64,000 nt of DNA from Antedon bifida (Eukaryota; Echinodermata; Crinoidea; Comatulida; Antedonidae): assembly GCA_963402885.1 (NCBI GenBank), contig OY727096.1:31725820-31789819 (forward strand). The letters are read 5' to 3'. Under the pieces are notes generated by a model. That model was not told the origin of the DNA, did not search any database, and saw only the letters and a list, made by a program, of their open reading frames with translations. Below, in pieces: positions 12,593 to 23,930 of this stretch (position 1 is its first letter; the number at the start of each line of letters is the position of its first letter). Both the position numbers and the translations under genes were made by a program.

Positions 12593-14600
12593 CAGGGCCG
12601 TAACCAGGTTTGACGGCGGGGTGGATCGTTAAGTTCTTTAGTGGAACCCAGGGGCGGATCCAGGATATCGGGGAAATTTTGGCGTTCTAGCGCATTGTAA
12701 GTCGTTTAAAACGATTTACAAACATCTCATAATGTCATTTACCAAACACTCTAAAGCTCGCAAATTACGACATGTGGAACATGCATCTGATACTTACCTA
12801 GGGTACCAAATGCAAGCTAACAACTTGCCTGTACTTTACATCTAAATTTTTACAACGCGACGATGTTTTTCAGCTTTTATAAACTTGTCCTAGCCTAGGC
12901 CGGTATTATTTTCTTACACGCGCGCCGGGTCGATCGCGGTCACTACTTCTTCGCATGCAGCAGTAACATGACGTCACGTTAAAGCGGTCGTCACAGAGTC
13001 TCATGCATATTAATGAAGCAAACTTGCTGAGAGTGTTTTCACCACGCAACACATGCGACGCAAGATTTATCGAAACTCCGAGCCATCTACTGACGGTCAT
13101 GTTTTTGACAATTAAAATCACGGCATATTCAACGACCTGGTTTAAACGATCGTTTAAAAATTAGCGGTCCGGCTCGATTACATTATATTTAGTGATTTGA
13201 AAAAAACAAAAACACCTCTTTTGTCATGATGTCATCGCGATGTGTTTATGAGAATCATCGACGGGAAAGCAAATAAAACAACATGGGTCATGAAATGCTG
13301 CAGCATTGTTAATATGTTAATAGTAATACGTTTTAATAAAATGTAGCCCTAACGGGATAATTTTCATAGGCACTATACAGTCCTAGCCTTTGTTTTTATT
13401 GTACTTAATAAATGGGCGCGTAGTATAGTAGCACTGACCATGTTATTGTTATCTATTTTTAATCTATTTTAAAATAACCGGTTAAATTGCGTTATGCAGC
13501 AGAAACAGACCCCATGTGGCTTCATCAACTCTATTGATCGTCTGAGGTACCGCTATTCTACAATACGGGAGTGACGGTCACAAAGGATGCCGACCTGCTT
13601 AGTGGAACGCGACCAAGCTCACCACGTGGCTTTTATCAACTTGCTCTTTTTACACTTAACTGTGACGCTAGAGATTGATAGTACACAAAGGATGTCGACG
13701 TACATGCTTGGTGGAATGCGATCAAGCTGACGATGTGCTCCGACGTACTATTTTCAATATGAAAATGTGCAAACCATCGGTGATTGATGACCGTCGAAAC
13801 GATACGTGTTTTTAAAATCTATTTAATTTAAAAAAAAAAAAAAAAAAAATCGCCCCATACGCCCCCGCTAGATCCGCCACTGGAACCATACCCTCGATTT
13901 TTTTTTCTCTATAGGCCTATGGCCGCAAATCGCATTTCCGGCTATTCTCTTTTGTATATGAACTATAAGTATAAGTTGGTGTAATTTCCAGCCCACAAAT
14001 TTCAATTGCCGACCTTATATTGTCAGAGGACGGCATTCTCTTGCCGACCGAAATTAGGCTAGATCCCTCCTCCTTTCAAGCCTCCTAGCAACAACATGGT
14101 ACATTAGGGATCGTATCATTGAGACTTTAACAGGCATATTCACCATCATGTGGTGTTTAGGTAAAAAACCATGGAATTAAGATGATCTCTGAATTCACTC
14201 AACCGTTGCATCTTGCACTTGCGTGTGAGCTGCATGCTTTCTCTATCAAGCAGCTGGCTGGGCACGTCACACGCACGCGGAGACCTGTGTAGGGGAATAC
14301 CCTGTTATGTCAAGCAAACAACTATGCTCTGTGTACAGCTCGCTAGCTCCAGAACCACGATGTTCAGCAGTTATCAAATAGAACTTATCTTGTAAATTTT
14401 AGTGTTAGGTTTTTATATTTTAGTTAAAATATATATATATATATTAATTAAATTTATTAAGGCTTGACTAGGCCTGTAGTGAACAATCGTCGTGTTGTGT
14501 TAGTATGCCCAGCAAAAAAAAAGTGGGAGGCCAAGCGGAACTCGCTGTTCAGCGGGGGGGATCGTACGATCCCCCCGATCCCCCCCTGGTTACGGGCCTG
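12593..14600. mobile_element. Non-autonomous DNA transposon inserted in array unit 9 (outer)
   Basis: Ends are CAGGGCCGTAACCAGG and CCTGGTTACGGGCCTG, a 16-bp terminal inverted repeat with one mismatch. Both are flanked by ATTTT (12588-12592, 14601-14605), and the empty site ATTTT is seen at the same place in the other units, so insertion and a 5-bp target duplication are directly demonstrated. It is about 769 bp without the nested element and its duplicated target. CAGGG termini are hAT-like, and a hAT group with 5-bp targets is the best guess. No transposase frame was recognised. Confidence 0.88.
12649..13882. mobile_element. Non-autonomous DNA transposon nested in the outer element
   Basis: It begins CAGGGGCGGATCCAGG and ends TAGATCCGCCACTG, an imperfect terminal inverted repeat, flanked by GAACC at 12644-12648 and 13883-13887. 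At 1234 bp it carries no recognisable transposase. Its interior around 12920-13130 (a stretch with CTTCTTCGCATGCAGC, and one with CATGCATATTAATGAAGC) recurs in reverse orientation at about 50370-50610, with a short piece at 47880-47915. A poly-A run of about 19 and AT-rich sequence precede the right end. hAT-like, by the same reasoning as the outer element. Confidence 0.8.
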
Positions 14601-15201
14601 ATTTTAAACTATAACCATACAACAACAAGACATCCACCGGTTCAGTTCAAAACCATTTTAAGGTAAATTTTTAATTAATTTTTTTCTATCCACTCTACCA
14701 TTTTCATATAAAGATACCATGGAACCACGTCAGGTCAAGTTCAATATTGAATATCGAAACGTGGCAGGCTATAGGCGCTTGACCTTTGACAAGATCGCCT
14801 AAAATTTATAATTTAAATCTACGATACTTTGTATTGTATATTCAGGAATAGCCGCTCCATAGTCTCTTTGCTTTTCTTCCTTATATCTTATTCTTATTAA
14901 CTCAAAATTATTTTTACTAACAAACATTACTATTTATATGCCTAGGCTAGTGTGTAAACATTATTGACATATTTTCATTAAACATCCACATACAGTACAA
15001 CTCTTCTTAACAATTTTTTCAATCTCTCTATCAACTAAAAGTCGTAGTTAGTCATGCCTCGGGTCACATTCTATGGTCACCGTACAGGTAGGCTACTACA
15101 TCAGTACTTCTATGAATGGATGACTAGTCGGTGACAATAACGCTAGTTGGTCATACCCAGTACCGTTTTGATTTTACGATCATTCGGGAAACCACCTCAC
15201 G

Positions 15202-15416
15202 AAGGTAGTTACACACTAATGACGGACTGTAGGCCTAATGTATTTGACAAGTGGACAACGCACGCCTCCACGTGTCAGACGTCCGCCATCGACGTTGCTT
15301 GGTCTACCTCACCAACAAGTGATCGTTATCAACATGGATACCTGCATGCTATCAACGAACACATTCTGATGAATTGCTGCATTTATCTAAAAACATTCGT
15401 CGGGCCTAATTTGTTG
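15202..15416 (+). repeat. Right 215-bp direct repeat flanking the array (R-right)
   Basis: Same length and orientation as 4147-4361 with four substitutions. It abuts the array end CCTCACG directly. Together the two copies bracket the whole 10.8-kb array. Confidence 0.85.
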
Positions 15417-16253
15417 TTTGAAAAATAGTGTAGTACGTAGGGTTGAAATATAATCTGCATTTTTTGTAAACGATAGAAAAAATCAATGGTGTATGGGTGG
15501 GTTGAATCTTGCGAAATGAATCTGAAATTTTGTAAACATAAAAAAACATAGTGTATGGGTGGGGTTGAATCTTTTTTTTAAAATATATTTGTTTAAGTTA
15601 CTATTTGACCAATAATTATCATTAATTAAAAAAAAAATAAGTATACCTTTAGAGATACTTGCAAGTGTGAAAATATAGAGATATTCCCTAACATAAAAAC
15701 ATTGTTGAAGACGAATTTTATTACTTTTAAACCTAAACTTTGTTTATTACTTAGGAAAATACTTCTACAGTGCTTTGCTTTTGGTATAATACCTCTCTTA
15801 AGTTAAAATGCATTGTGTTTTGTATAGGGCCACATACCCATGATTGTATTAGTTATTATTAAATAAATTCCCTGGGGAATAAAGTTTAATTTTATTTATA
15901 ATGGTGACCTACAATCCTCCAATCAATTAATGCATTACACGATATGATGGAAACCATCACAAATGGTTTACAGGTGTCAATTTAAAAGTGATTACCTCAA
16001 TTAGGTTTAGCGACGCAATATCGTTTACTTTATCATGCATGTGTTATCAACAGTTTTAACAATTTAAACTGTCATTTAGACATTATACTAAAGAATATCT
16101 CGTTATTTACGTTATGCGATCTAGCAATATTTACACATACAACAATTATATTTTCAAAACGAATGCTGTAACTTGCTACTAATTTAATATGATTGTATAG
16201 ACATTCCCTGACAATTTTACTTATTTTTCAAGGAAGCAGACAAGAAGAAGATA
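15417..16253. other. AT-rich intergenic DNA, no gene seen
   Basis: Contains two short copies of a GTGTATGGGTGGGTTGAATC-like segment (about 15485-15575) and otherwise no recognisable structure. Confidence 0.5.
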
Positions 16254-16281
16254 CAAGATGCAATCCAAGTAACATTATAGT

Positions 16282-16350
16282 GTTTACCAACCGACCAACC
16301 GACCGACATAGTGAGCTGTAGAGTCGCGTTGCACGCACGCGACTAAAAAT
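16282..16350. repeat. Dispersed CCGA-hairpin repeat, copy 1
   Basis: A short run of CCAACCGACCAACCGACCG is followed by ACATAGTGAGCTGTAGAG and then a GTCGCGT..ACGCGAC hairpin and CTAAAAA. The same order occurs at 63388-63468. It is probably the end of a short mobile element; family unknown. Confidence 0.6.
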
Positions 16351-17689
16351 GGATGGGAAAGGAAGCAAATGTAGGCTGCGACTTAACTTACACTAACAAC
16401 ATAAAACAATGGACAGGAATGCTTCCCAAAATGAACTATTATTATGTGTACAAAGGAGAGGAATCTGTACCTGGTACAAAATAGATAGCTTAAAACAGAT
16501 TAATACTCATTAGTATTGAATTATAAGCATTTGAATGAGTCAATAATATACTTAAGGTATCCTTAGTCGCGAGTTTTGTTTGCCTAAAGTTTAAGTAATT
16601 AACATCAATTAATGGTATCTGTGAATTGTGAAACTATAAAAAGATTAATCATTTTGTCGGTTTTAGTCCGATTGTCCAAGAGGGCAGATGTCAGTGTTAT
16701 GAATAGAGAGATCTTCTTCACACGCGCGCGCGGTAAACTTTCTTGAATGACTACCGGTAATACACAATAACAAAGTGGTCGAGATTTTCGTTTAAAAACA
16801 AATAAGAACAAAACCAACGAGTTAACGTTAATCCTCTAAGCTTTTGTTATGTCCACGCGTGTAAGTCGTCAACTAGACATGAAGTACGTTAAATCCGTTA
16901 ATTACCCACTTTAGCCGCATTGAGCACCGTTTAAAATCACTGTGGTTGGAATCAAGCAGGTGACATTAAATGTGACAGAGCTAGCTGATGTTGTTGTTGA
17001 ATGTTTTTTTTTTTTTCAAAAATGGTGAACCTCAATTTCACATTCTTAACATATGTTTGTTGGTTCCTTATTACAGTACGGAAAAAGAACATTCCGTGAA
17101 TAAGATAGATAACACATTAACACAAAAACTATCTATATGAAGTGTAAACATTATTATTAGGCCTATATATAGAGCGTTTGGAAGTCGTAAGCATTCAAAT
17201 CTACGAGATGATAAATAACACAACAGTTTTTATTTTCAACCAATTATAAAAAATTAATTAAATAAAAAAAAAAATTCATATATCCTCGTTATAATATTCA
17301 AAATCTCACGTAATTATTTTAAATAAATTAATTAAAACTCGGTTCAACTTCAACGATTTTAGATTTCAACGATTTTTAACGTTGATTTTTACCCTGTAAA
17401 ATCGTAGAATCCGGTCAATTCAACTCAACTCGCCGTAGCGTTACGTCGACAGGAAAACATGATGGAACGTGGCGCTATACGAACTTTGGGGAAAACCGAG
17501 GATGCTTATTCTTCTGATATTATTATTTTGATTATTATACAATATGCACAAACAACCAACTTTTATTAATAAAAGAGGGCGCACTTTACGAGTATAATAC
17601 CAACTAAATGTTCGTCGTCAAGCTTGCTCAATCCAGAATCACATGTATACATCGATAATAACAATATAGAGCATATATACAAAAGGAGA
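16351..17689. other. AT-rich intergenic DNA, no gene seen
   Basis: No coding or RNA gene recognised. The minus-strand open frame at 16605-16817 lacks similarity to anything I know. Confidence 0.5.
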
Positions 17690-17975
17690 CCGGCTTTGAA
17701 TAGGTCATTTTGTAGTTTAATAAAGGTAATTACTTCCGTAGAAAAAAGAAGATAAATAAAACAGACTTTGAATAGGTCATTTTGGAGTTTTAATAAAAGT
17801 AATCACTTCCGTAGAAAAAAAGGAAAACATTTAATTGACTATTTTTGCCTTAAATTGCTGTTTTTAGGGTAAATAATTCGATCCAATTTTTTGTCAAAGT
17901 GAATAATTATTGTGACTTAACTTATGGCATATTCAACAACAAACAATTTAAAAAGAGGGACAATACATTTTTAAA
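17690..17975. mobile_element. Degraded MITE copies, AGATGTATTGTCCC family
   Basis: Two partial copies lie in series. Both hold the family's CTTTGAATAGGTCATTTTG and ACTTCCGTAGAAAAAA tracts (near 17690-17755 and 17764-17822), and the second ends GAGGGACAATACATTTTTAA. The orientation is reversed relative to the copy at 37656-37960. Boundaries are approximate. Confidence 0.55.
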
Positions 17976-20710
17976 TAGACAATTGGTAAATTGACGTCAC
18001 AAAGTCCGATAAGCAAATTTTAAAAGTAGAATTTTCATTACTTTCGCCCGCATCCAAAATTCTTCCAAATGTTAATATATTATTTCTCAAACAATATTTT
18101 CCGAAATTGTAGACTAATCTACATTTTTATTATACTATTTATATGTGGCTCCTTTAATTTCAACTAAGCTTTATATTGTATATTATTAATGTACCGTTAC
18201 TGTGTATTTCAGTCTATCTGACGTGACACAATTTAGCATTATAAACGTACACGATTCAGGTCATTTTAACGTACGTGCATATTGCGTTTTCGTTGAAAAC
18301 GATGAATTAAAATCTAGATTTCTATTTATTCTGCTTCAAATCACCATGTTGCATGCCACACACTGAAGTATAGGCCTAACTTTTTTTGTGACTAAGACTC
18401 GTATGCCAATTTGGAACAGTATAGCCACAACAAAATTACAAAAATCAGGTGCGCGCGTTCGTATAGCAGCAGGTACACGTCACGTGCACTGAATGCACTC
18501 ATTAAAAAGTATGTACACACAAGACAAGTGCGTTTGGTCGATGGTTTGCAAAAAATAGAGTAGCAGAAAAGCACTGGCATAAGTCACGCACGTGTGGCTC
18601 GGAGCCTAAACCTAGCTTGGTAGATTAAGGTTGCATTTGTTAGCTAACACTGTTTGAAATATGACCTCGCTTTGTTTTTGCATCGAGTTTGGAGATTTAT
18701 CCCGCACTATCCATCCATACCTGTTGGCTACGAACTAAAAATCAGCGTATTGTCAATAGTAACATTGCACCAAATAGAGAACACGCTGTGATTGTTTTAC
18801 CCCGAGCTGTTACTCGTGCGACTATTGTCCTTTAAAGCGTTTGGTATAGTACGTACAGGTGCGCTCATCCGAACTCAAACTAACATCACTGAATTACTGA
18901 AACACTAGTCTGGCGTATAATATTTGATCTGGGATGAGTTGATTGTCTTAAGCTTCTCTTTACTGCTGTAGTTTACAGTTCACGGTTCATACGTTACGAG
19001 GGTGATGCCTTAAATCCAAGTTCAGGGTCAGCCTAACTATTTTACCTTGGAGCTACATTCATTATTGACATGTAGCAAATATAAACGTTAGCCGTTTATC
19101 CCTGAATAACAATCATAAAAAGAAAATGCATAAATTAAAAATTCAAACTGCAGCTGGAGTTAATTGCCAATGATAACTGAGAAAGTTCGTAACCTCTAAA
19201 TCTAAATCTCCAAGTTCTAGATTATATATAAAATTACGAAAGATGCAAATGTATAGTCAGCCGCGTAACAGGATCTTGGTTCCCCGGTTACTAATTGATA
19301 ACCCGCTGTCTCCCACCGACCGCACCCCTCCCCAACCAGGCAATTTCCAGGGACCTATCAGCTATATTTTTCAAATTGTTCTTAGCTTAGTCCCAATCAT
19401 GGTTTTCTATAATGTATTTTGTTTCATATTTCAACAAATCATGTAAAGTACCATTTCCAGGGGGCATACCTTAAAGCTCTATTTTTCAAATTTGTATTAG
19501 GTCAGCCCCAGGAGGAGGGGGTTGCTTAGCCTGGGGTTTAGTTCCGCACTTACAATTTTCGCTGATGATGATTACGAGAAAATATGTATAAAAAGAAGAA
19601 TGAAGTACTCTAGTAGAATGTATCTAGGTAAAAAATGAAAACAATGGAAAATGTGATATGTATAGAAAATGAATACTGTACAACAAAAAAAGTGTATGTA
19701 AACAGATGATGAAACATTGACCAGACACGATAACGAACTCGATAAAGGATATCGGTATCAATAGTGGAATAAACGAAATGTGTTTAGGGAATTTTTTATT
19801 GTTCTAGCCAATAAAATAATAGTATAATGTATTGAAATGAAATTGTGTTTAGAGAAAAAATATATGTAAAGAGATGAAGAACATGTATAGGTCTATGGAA
19901 ATAAAAGTGGGACGAACTCACACAAGATTTAAAAAAAAACCTTAACAAAATAGAAAACATATTTATATCAAATAATAAGTTTATAACCAATATTATATAG
20001 GCTTAAATCACAACTTAATAAAAAAATTGTAATGTTGACATATGAATAGGCCTATGAAGCGGGTAAGCTTAAGTTTAAATAAAACAACAGATGTTGGGAT
20101 ATAACCGAAAGCTACATGACATGCATTATGATGGCTGGTTCAAACTCAATATTTACATAACTGCACAAATAGTAAATATAAACACACTACTACAATATCA
20201 GTTTTAGTATTCGTTAACGAAATAGTTTTATTAAATAATACAAATTATTTCTACATAATATAACATAGTATAAAATGATTGTTGTGTTGTAAATAACATG
20301 TGCTTATTAATTTATTCTTAAAATTAGGAGGAACTCCACTCAAGTTGTTAACAGAATTAATGATAGTTAATATATTATCAAACTTTTTAAGTTGTGCATG
20401 TGGAAGATTTTTTGGATAATTTATTGGTTGATTTTTTTATATATATATATACTATCTGAAATAAAAGAAATGAATGAATGAATAGCATTCCGAATTGTCA
20501 CCAAGAAACAGAGAGTAGGCCTACAGTAAATGCCATTAGTCCTATACAGAATGGGAAAAACGTCTTTTAAATGACTTGCATTAAATAACTATACAATAAA
20601 ACATATAAATGAATAGCTATTCTTATATAATTTTAACCAATATTTACATTTATAATGGCCTTTTTTATGAAATCATCTCATTTTTACAGAAAAATTTTTA
20701 AATAGCAAAA
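17976..20710. other. AT-rich intergenic DNA, no gene seen
   Basis: No recognisable gene. Open frames at 18392-18580, 19243-19446 and 19796-19990 have low-complexity or biased translations and were not called. Local features are AT runs and a TATATATATA tract near 20440. Confidence 0.5.
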
Positions 20711-20712
20711 AT

Positions 20713-20876
20713 TACAGTAGCTAGGGAGTTTGTTTTTTATCCAATTTGAACCATCGCGAGAGAAATCAGGGAGACCTCCATACAGTAGCTAGGAAGTTTG
20801 CTTTCTATCCAATTTGACCCAGCTCATGAAAATACATTGCGAGAGAAAATCAGGGAGACCTCCATGGAATAAACAA
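20713..20876. repeat. Imperfect tandem duplication, about 70-85 bp
   Basis: Two successive copies each hold ACAGTAGCTAGG, AGTTTG, TATCCAATTTGA, GAGAGAAA and TCAGGGAGACCTCCAT. The second copy has about 15 additional bases inside. No function is apparent. Confidence 0.7.
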
Positions 20877-21289
20877 CAGTACAGCCAGACAAAACACAAT
20901 GATATTATTCAATTTTGTTATAATTGTCCAATAAACAAATGTTGAAATAGGGAATGTTTACAAAAGGCTACTTAGAAGATATGCATATTATTATTATTTG
21001 AGCAAAGGTAGGATGCTCATTCTAGCCAGGCTTTACCTCCAGGACCATGGCCTAGTCAAGTTAAGCCTAGTCAATGCCAGTGCATGTTTAGCGGTGTCAT
21101 AATACCAAAAATGCCAAGAAACTCATGAATATTAATGCATGCAGATGCTTAACTGAGAAACTTTGAACCAATCAGAAAGGGCTTATGTTACAGAAGAAAT
21201 GATTATGGTACTGTCTTTTCCATGACAACCACGAAGAAAGAAAGAGAAAGTTATATATCTTTGTTAATTATAGCCTTCAATATATTTAT

Positions 21290-21930
21290 GTGGTTATACT
21301 GGTTAGTACAGTACATGGAATCTATTGGTCCAAAAAACACAGCAGCTTTTCCAGCATTATACGCTCTCAGAGAAGGGGATAACATCGGGAGTTTTGCTGG
21401 AAAAGGAAAGGCTTTCTGGAAGACATTCCAGAACGCATCAGATAACATCATAGTGCATTGCTAAACATGAAAATCAACAATCAGCCAACTTTATTTTCCA
21501 AAGATGTACAAAGTCAAAGATGTGGGGTGGTGGTTGTTCAGAAAAAATCAGGCACAATCAGAAAGTCTGCCCCCAACACAAAATGCATTGTACCATGCCA
21601 TTATGAGGCATTACCAAATGATGGTATGGAATAATTATATGGTGACTAATGTAGAGCTGACATCCATATAAGAGAATATTACTGGAACATGACCCAACAA
21701 TGAATGGTTGCCAGTTATGAACACAGACAAAACAGCTCCAGAAGCCATACTTCATCTGGTAAAATGTGGTTGCACAAAGAGGCGGTGCTCTACTAAGAGA
21801 TGCAGCTGCAAAAATGCTGGTCTTTCATGTACAGATCTTTGTATGTGCTGCGATCAAGATGAGGATGAATGTGAACATATTGAGAAAGAATCACTATCAC
21901 GCTTTCTTAAGAACATTCAAACGATGTAAA
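21290..21930 (+). mobile_element. Fossil fragment of a CXC-motif multi-copy element
   Basis: The translation near 21330-21420 shows a segment like FPALYALREGDNIGSFAGKG, resembling the ALPALHAxTGCDTTSxFxGKGK motif of large multi-copy gene families in cnidarians and other invertebrates. Near 21757-21890 a cysteine-rich block (CGCTKRRC, RCSC, CMCC) resembles the tesmin/TSO1-like CXC tail of the same families. The piece is broken and clearly incomplete. Whether the family is a mobile element or a host family is not settled by the sequence. Confidence 0.45.
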
Positions 21931-22199
21931 TACAAAGTAAATGATGAAGGCATAGAAAAGGAAAGCATATCTCTATAAAACGAAATTATTTGATTCTTAC
22001 ATTTTGAAATGAGCAACGATATTGCAAGTAAGCAGTTTCTGTCATCTACATATGGATAGAAGATTCAAGGCTACATGGCAGAGAAGGCCATACGTTTATA
22101 TCTTGATGAATTGCTGGTCTAAGTTAACCCAGGCGCACAACTAGATCTAAGTACTAGAATACTGTATGGCCAAGAAATTTGCAATAATGCCAACCCCCA

Positions 22200-22650
22200 A
22201 TTTCACAGAACAATCTCTTTGGTAACATTGTGCAAGAATACCCAGCCAAACTGGTCAAGCTGCTCACTAAACTGTCTAACTTTCACACACAAAATCAAAC
22301 AGCGAGAGTTACAAAGACCAGTGTTAAAGACCAAGACAAAAACAGCAAAGAGTCTACAATGTGGCCACTTCATTCTGGTTCATCACATCCTCTTGAAAGA
22401 TGTAGAGTCTTTCTAAACAAACCCTATCTGGAAAAGAAAAAGGTAATAAAAGACAACAGATTGTGTTTTCGATGCATCGCATCATCTGACCACCTCGCCA
22501 GAGATTGCAAAGCAGAAGTCAAATGCAGTGAGTGTAACAGCCCAAAACATGTATCATCAATGCACACTGTACAACAACAGCAAAAAAACACTGCACAACA
22601 ACAGAAAAACACTCCACACACATCTATACATTCAATCATTGAATAAACGG
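22200..22650 (+). mobile_element. BEL/Pao LTR retrotransposon fossil, gag zinc-knuckle part
   Basis: The translation contains the BEL/Pao gag signature: a HPLERC-type motif, then RLCFRC, SSDHLARDC and KCSECNSPKHVSSMH, i.e. paired zinc knuckles. No LTRs and no pol were found next to it, so only a broken fragment remains, followed by a glutamine-rich stretch. Age cannot be estimated without LTRs. Family assignment rests on the spacing of the knuckles. Confidence 0.65.
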
Positions 22651-22980
22651 TTATACCTAACAAGAGCAATTCTAAGCTGTTTGATTTTGTGTCCGTGAAA
22701 GTAAAAAGCTGTAAGCCTACGGATGCAGCACAATGAAAAACATCTGTGAATTTCTAATGTTAAACTTTAATACCTACAAATGTACGACTGAAGTTTATGA
22801 CTGATTTATTTAACTATAGGCAAAACAGACTACACAGCATCATGGATAGCCGGCCAGCACCTGATACCACCAATCAGAATGAATCAAATACATCTATTGT
22901 CTCATTTAAATACAAATGTGTAGTAGGTATATACATACTCTAATCGTTGATTACAGTTCTGTATAACATTGATGTTGAGT
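22651..22980. other. Intergenic DNA between element fossils, nothing seen
   Basis: No coding or repeat signature recognised. Confidence 0.4.
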
Positions 22981-22984
22981 TGTA

Positions 22985-23065
22985 TTAGAATAACAATAAT
23001 AACAATAATGTTCAACTTATATAGAGCAAAATGCAGGGCGCCTCTAAGCGCTGAACAACCAACGG
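22985..23065 (-). mobile_element. L2/CR1-type LINE 3' tail fragment
   Basis: Read on the minus strand it has AGCGCTTAGAGGCGCC, then GCTCTATATAAGTTG and an ATT-rich tail. The order AGCGCTT / GCNCTATATAA / (ATT)n matches the 3' end style of the L2-type LINE at 57468-59012. Only the tail is present. Confidence 0.5.
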
Positions 23066-23559
23066 AAAAAGAAATATCTCTTGTTTAGAGAAGATATTAC
23101 ACTGATAAAGAGAATGGCAATATTGGAATGGTTAGTCTACTGGATATGCTAGATGATGAGCTGAGGCCTCCAATATGAAAGCCCCAACATCTGCAGAGCA
23201 GTTAGCGCAGATAATTCATGGAAATTTCCTTTGGGGGTTGAAAAAGAGAAAGTTTTTTCTTTGGTAAAAAACATGACAATTGTATTTTGGCAAGTAAATT
23301 GGATTTAGAAAAGTGGGAGTATAATCTGTTTTTTAATTTTATTATTATTCAATTGTGACGTACCTTTACCAGCGAAAATTAAGTTTACAAAAACAGTTTT
23401 AGGAACAATTTGTATTGTAGAGAAAGAGGAACAATAAATGTTACATTTAGTGTTTGAATTAATTTGAAATTGTCTATATCCCATTTTTGTTTTCATTCAA
23501 AAATGGATTACTGCTTAAGCATAAAAGGTTGGCCAACGTAATCTTTTATACATTAACAG

Positions 23560-23930
23560 AATGAGGTTGGAAAAGAGAAAGACTATTTTAGACAAACACA
23601 AGATCCCAAATAACTGCAATGACCTGACTGTTCCAAAGGTAATCAAACGGATATAGGATAAGCTTCCTACAAATGTCTGTTTTACAAGACAGCATCATAA
23701 CTACCTTTGCCCAGGTACAGAAAATACTCCGCCAGACACAATGACTAGAGCGTACTGCTCAGCGAGTAAAGTAACTGATCGCCTTGTCGAGCTCCACAAT
23801 ATGTTGTGCCATCTAGGAATTACTAGGATGTGGCATTTTGTTAAAACGAAGAACCTCCCATTAACAGTAGAGGAGGTAAGAAAGATAACAGCTGCTTGCC
23901 AAGTTAAAGTTGACTTTTGATTGGACAATT
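23560..23930 (+). mobile_element. Ty3/gypsy-like retroelement fossil, integrase zinc-binding part
   Basis: The translation near 23790-23915 includes LHNMLCHLGITRMWHFVKTK and NLPLTVEEVRKI followed by a cysteine, the pattern of the HHCC zinc-binding domain of LTR-element integrase. It is a broken fragment with no LTRs recognised nearby, probably old. It may or may not belong with the gag piece at 22200-22650; the families look different. Confidence 0.55.

Larger units (their letters stand above)
4365..15201. repeat. Tandem array of about 890-bp units bounded by terminal inverted repeats
   Basis: The array opens with CGTGAGGTGGTTTCCCG and closes with CGGGAAACCACCTCACG; the terminal inverted repeats extend about 463 bp (4365-4827 against the last part of the array before 15201). 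Inside are two partial units in inverted orientation (4365-4827, 4828-5518) and then nine units in one orientation starting at 5521, 6415, 7309, 8203, 8741, 9631, 10521, 11411 and 12301. Spacings are 894, 894, 894, 538, 890, 890, 890 and 890. Units of one subfamily look essentially identical, so the amplification or homogenisation is recent. No transposase, rRNA, snRNA or histone sequence was recognised in the unit. Confidence 0.9.
8741..15201 (+). repeat. Array units 5-9, subfamily B (890 bp each), the last interrupted
   Basis: Units start at 8741, 9631, 10521, 11411 and 12301. Subfamily-B markers are TTCTATACTACTTT without AGCC, ACTATGTACGATAC, GAACATAGAG and ATCTCTCTATC. Unit 9 is split by a transposon at 12593-14600; removing that insertion and one target copy restores 890 bp. 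The 27-codon frame lies at 9146-9229, 10036-10119, 10926-11009, 11816-11899 and 14719-14802. Confidence 0.88.

Noticed and set aside
4365-15201. Array as 5S rRNA, rDNA spacer, snRNA, spliced-leader or histone repeat
   Set aside because: No 5S, U1, U2 or U6 core, no Sm-site plus donor arrangement and no histone coding sequence was found in the unit.
4365-15201. Array as a CRISPR
   Set aside because: Units are about 890 bp and identical throughout, with no short repeat-spacer pattern, in a eukaryotic context.
22424-22669. Cysteine-rich minus-strand frame
   Set aside because: It is antisense to the glutamine and zinc-knuckle codons of the gag fossil.
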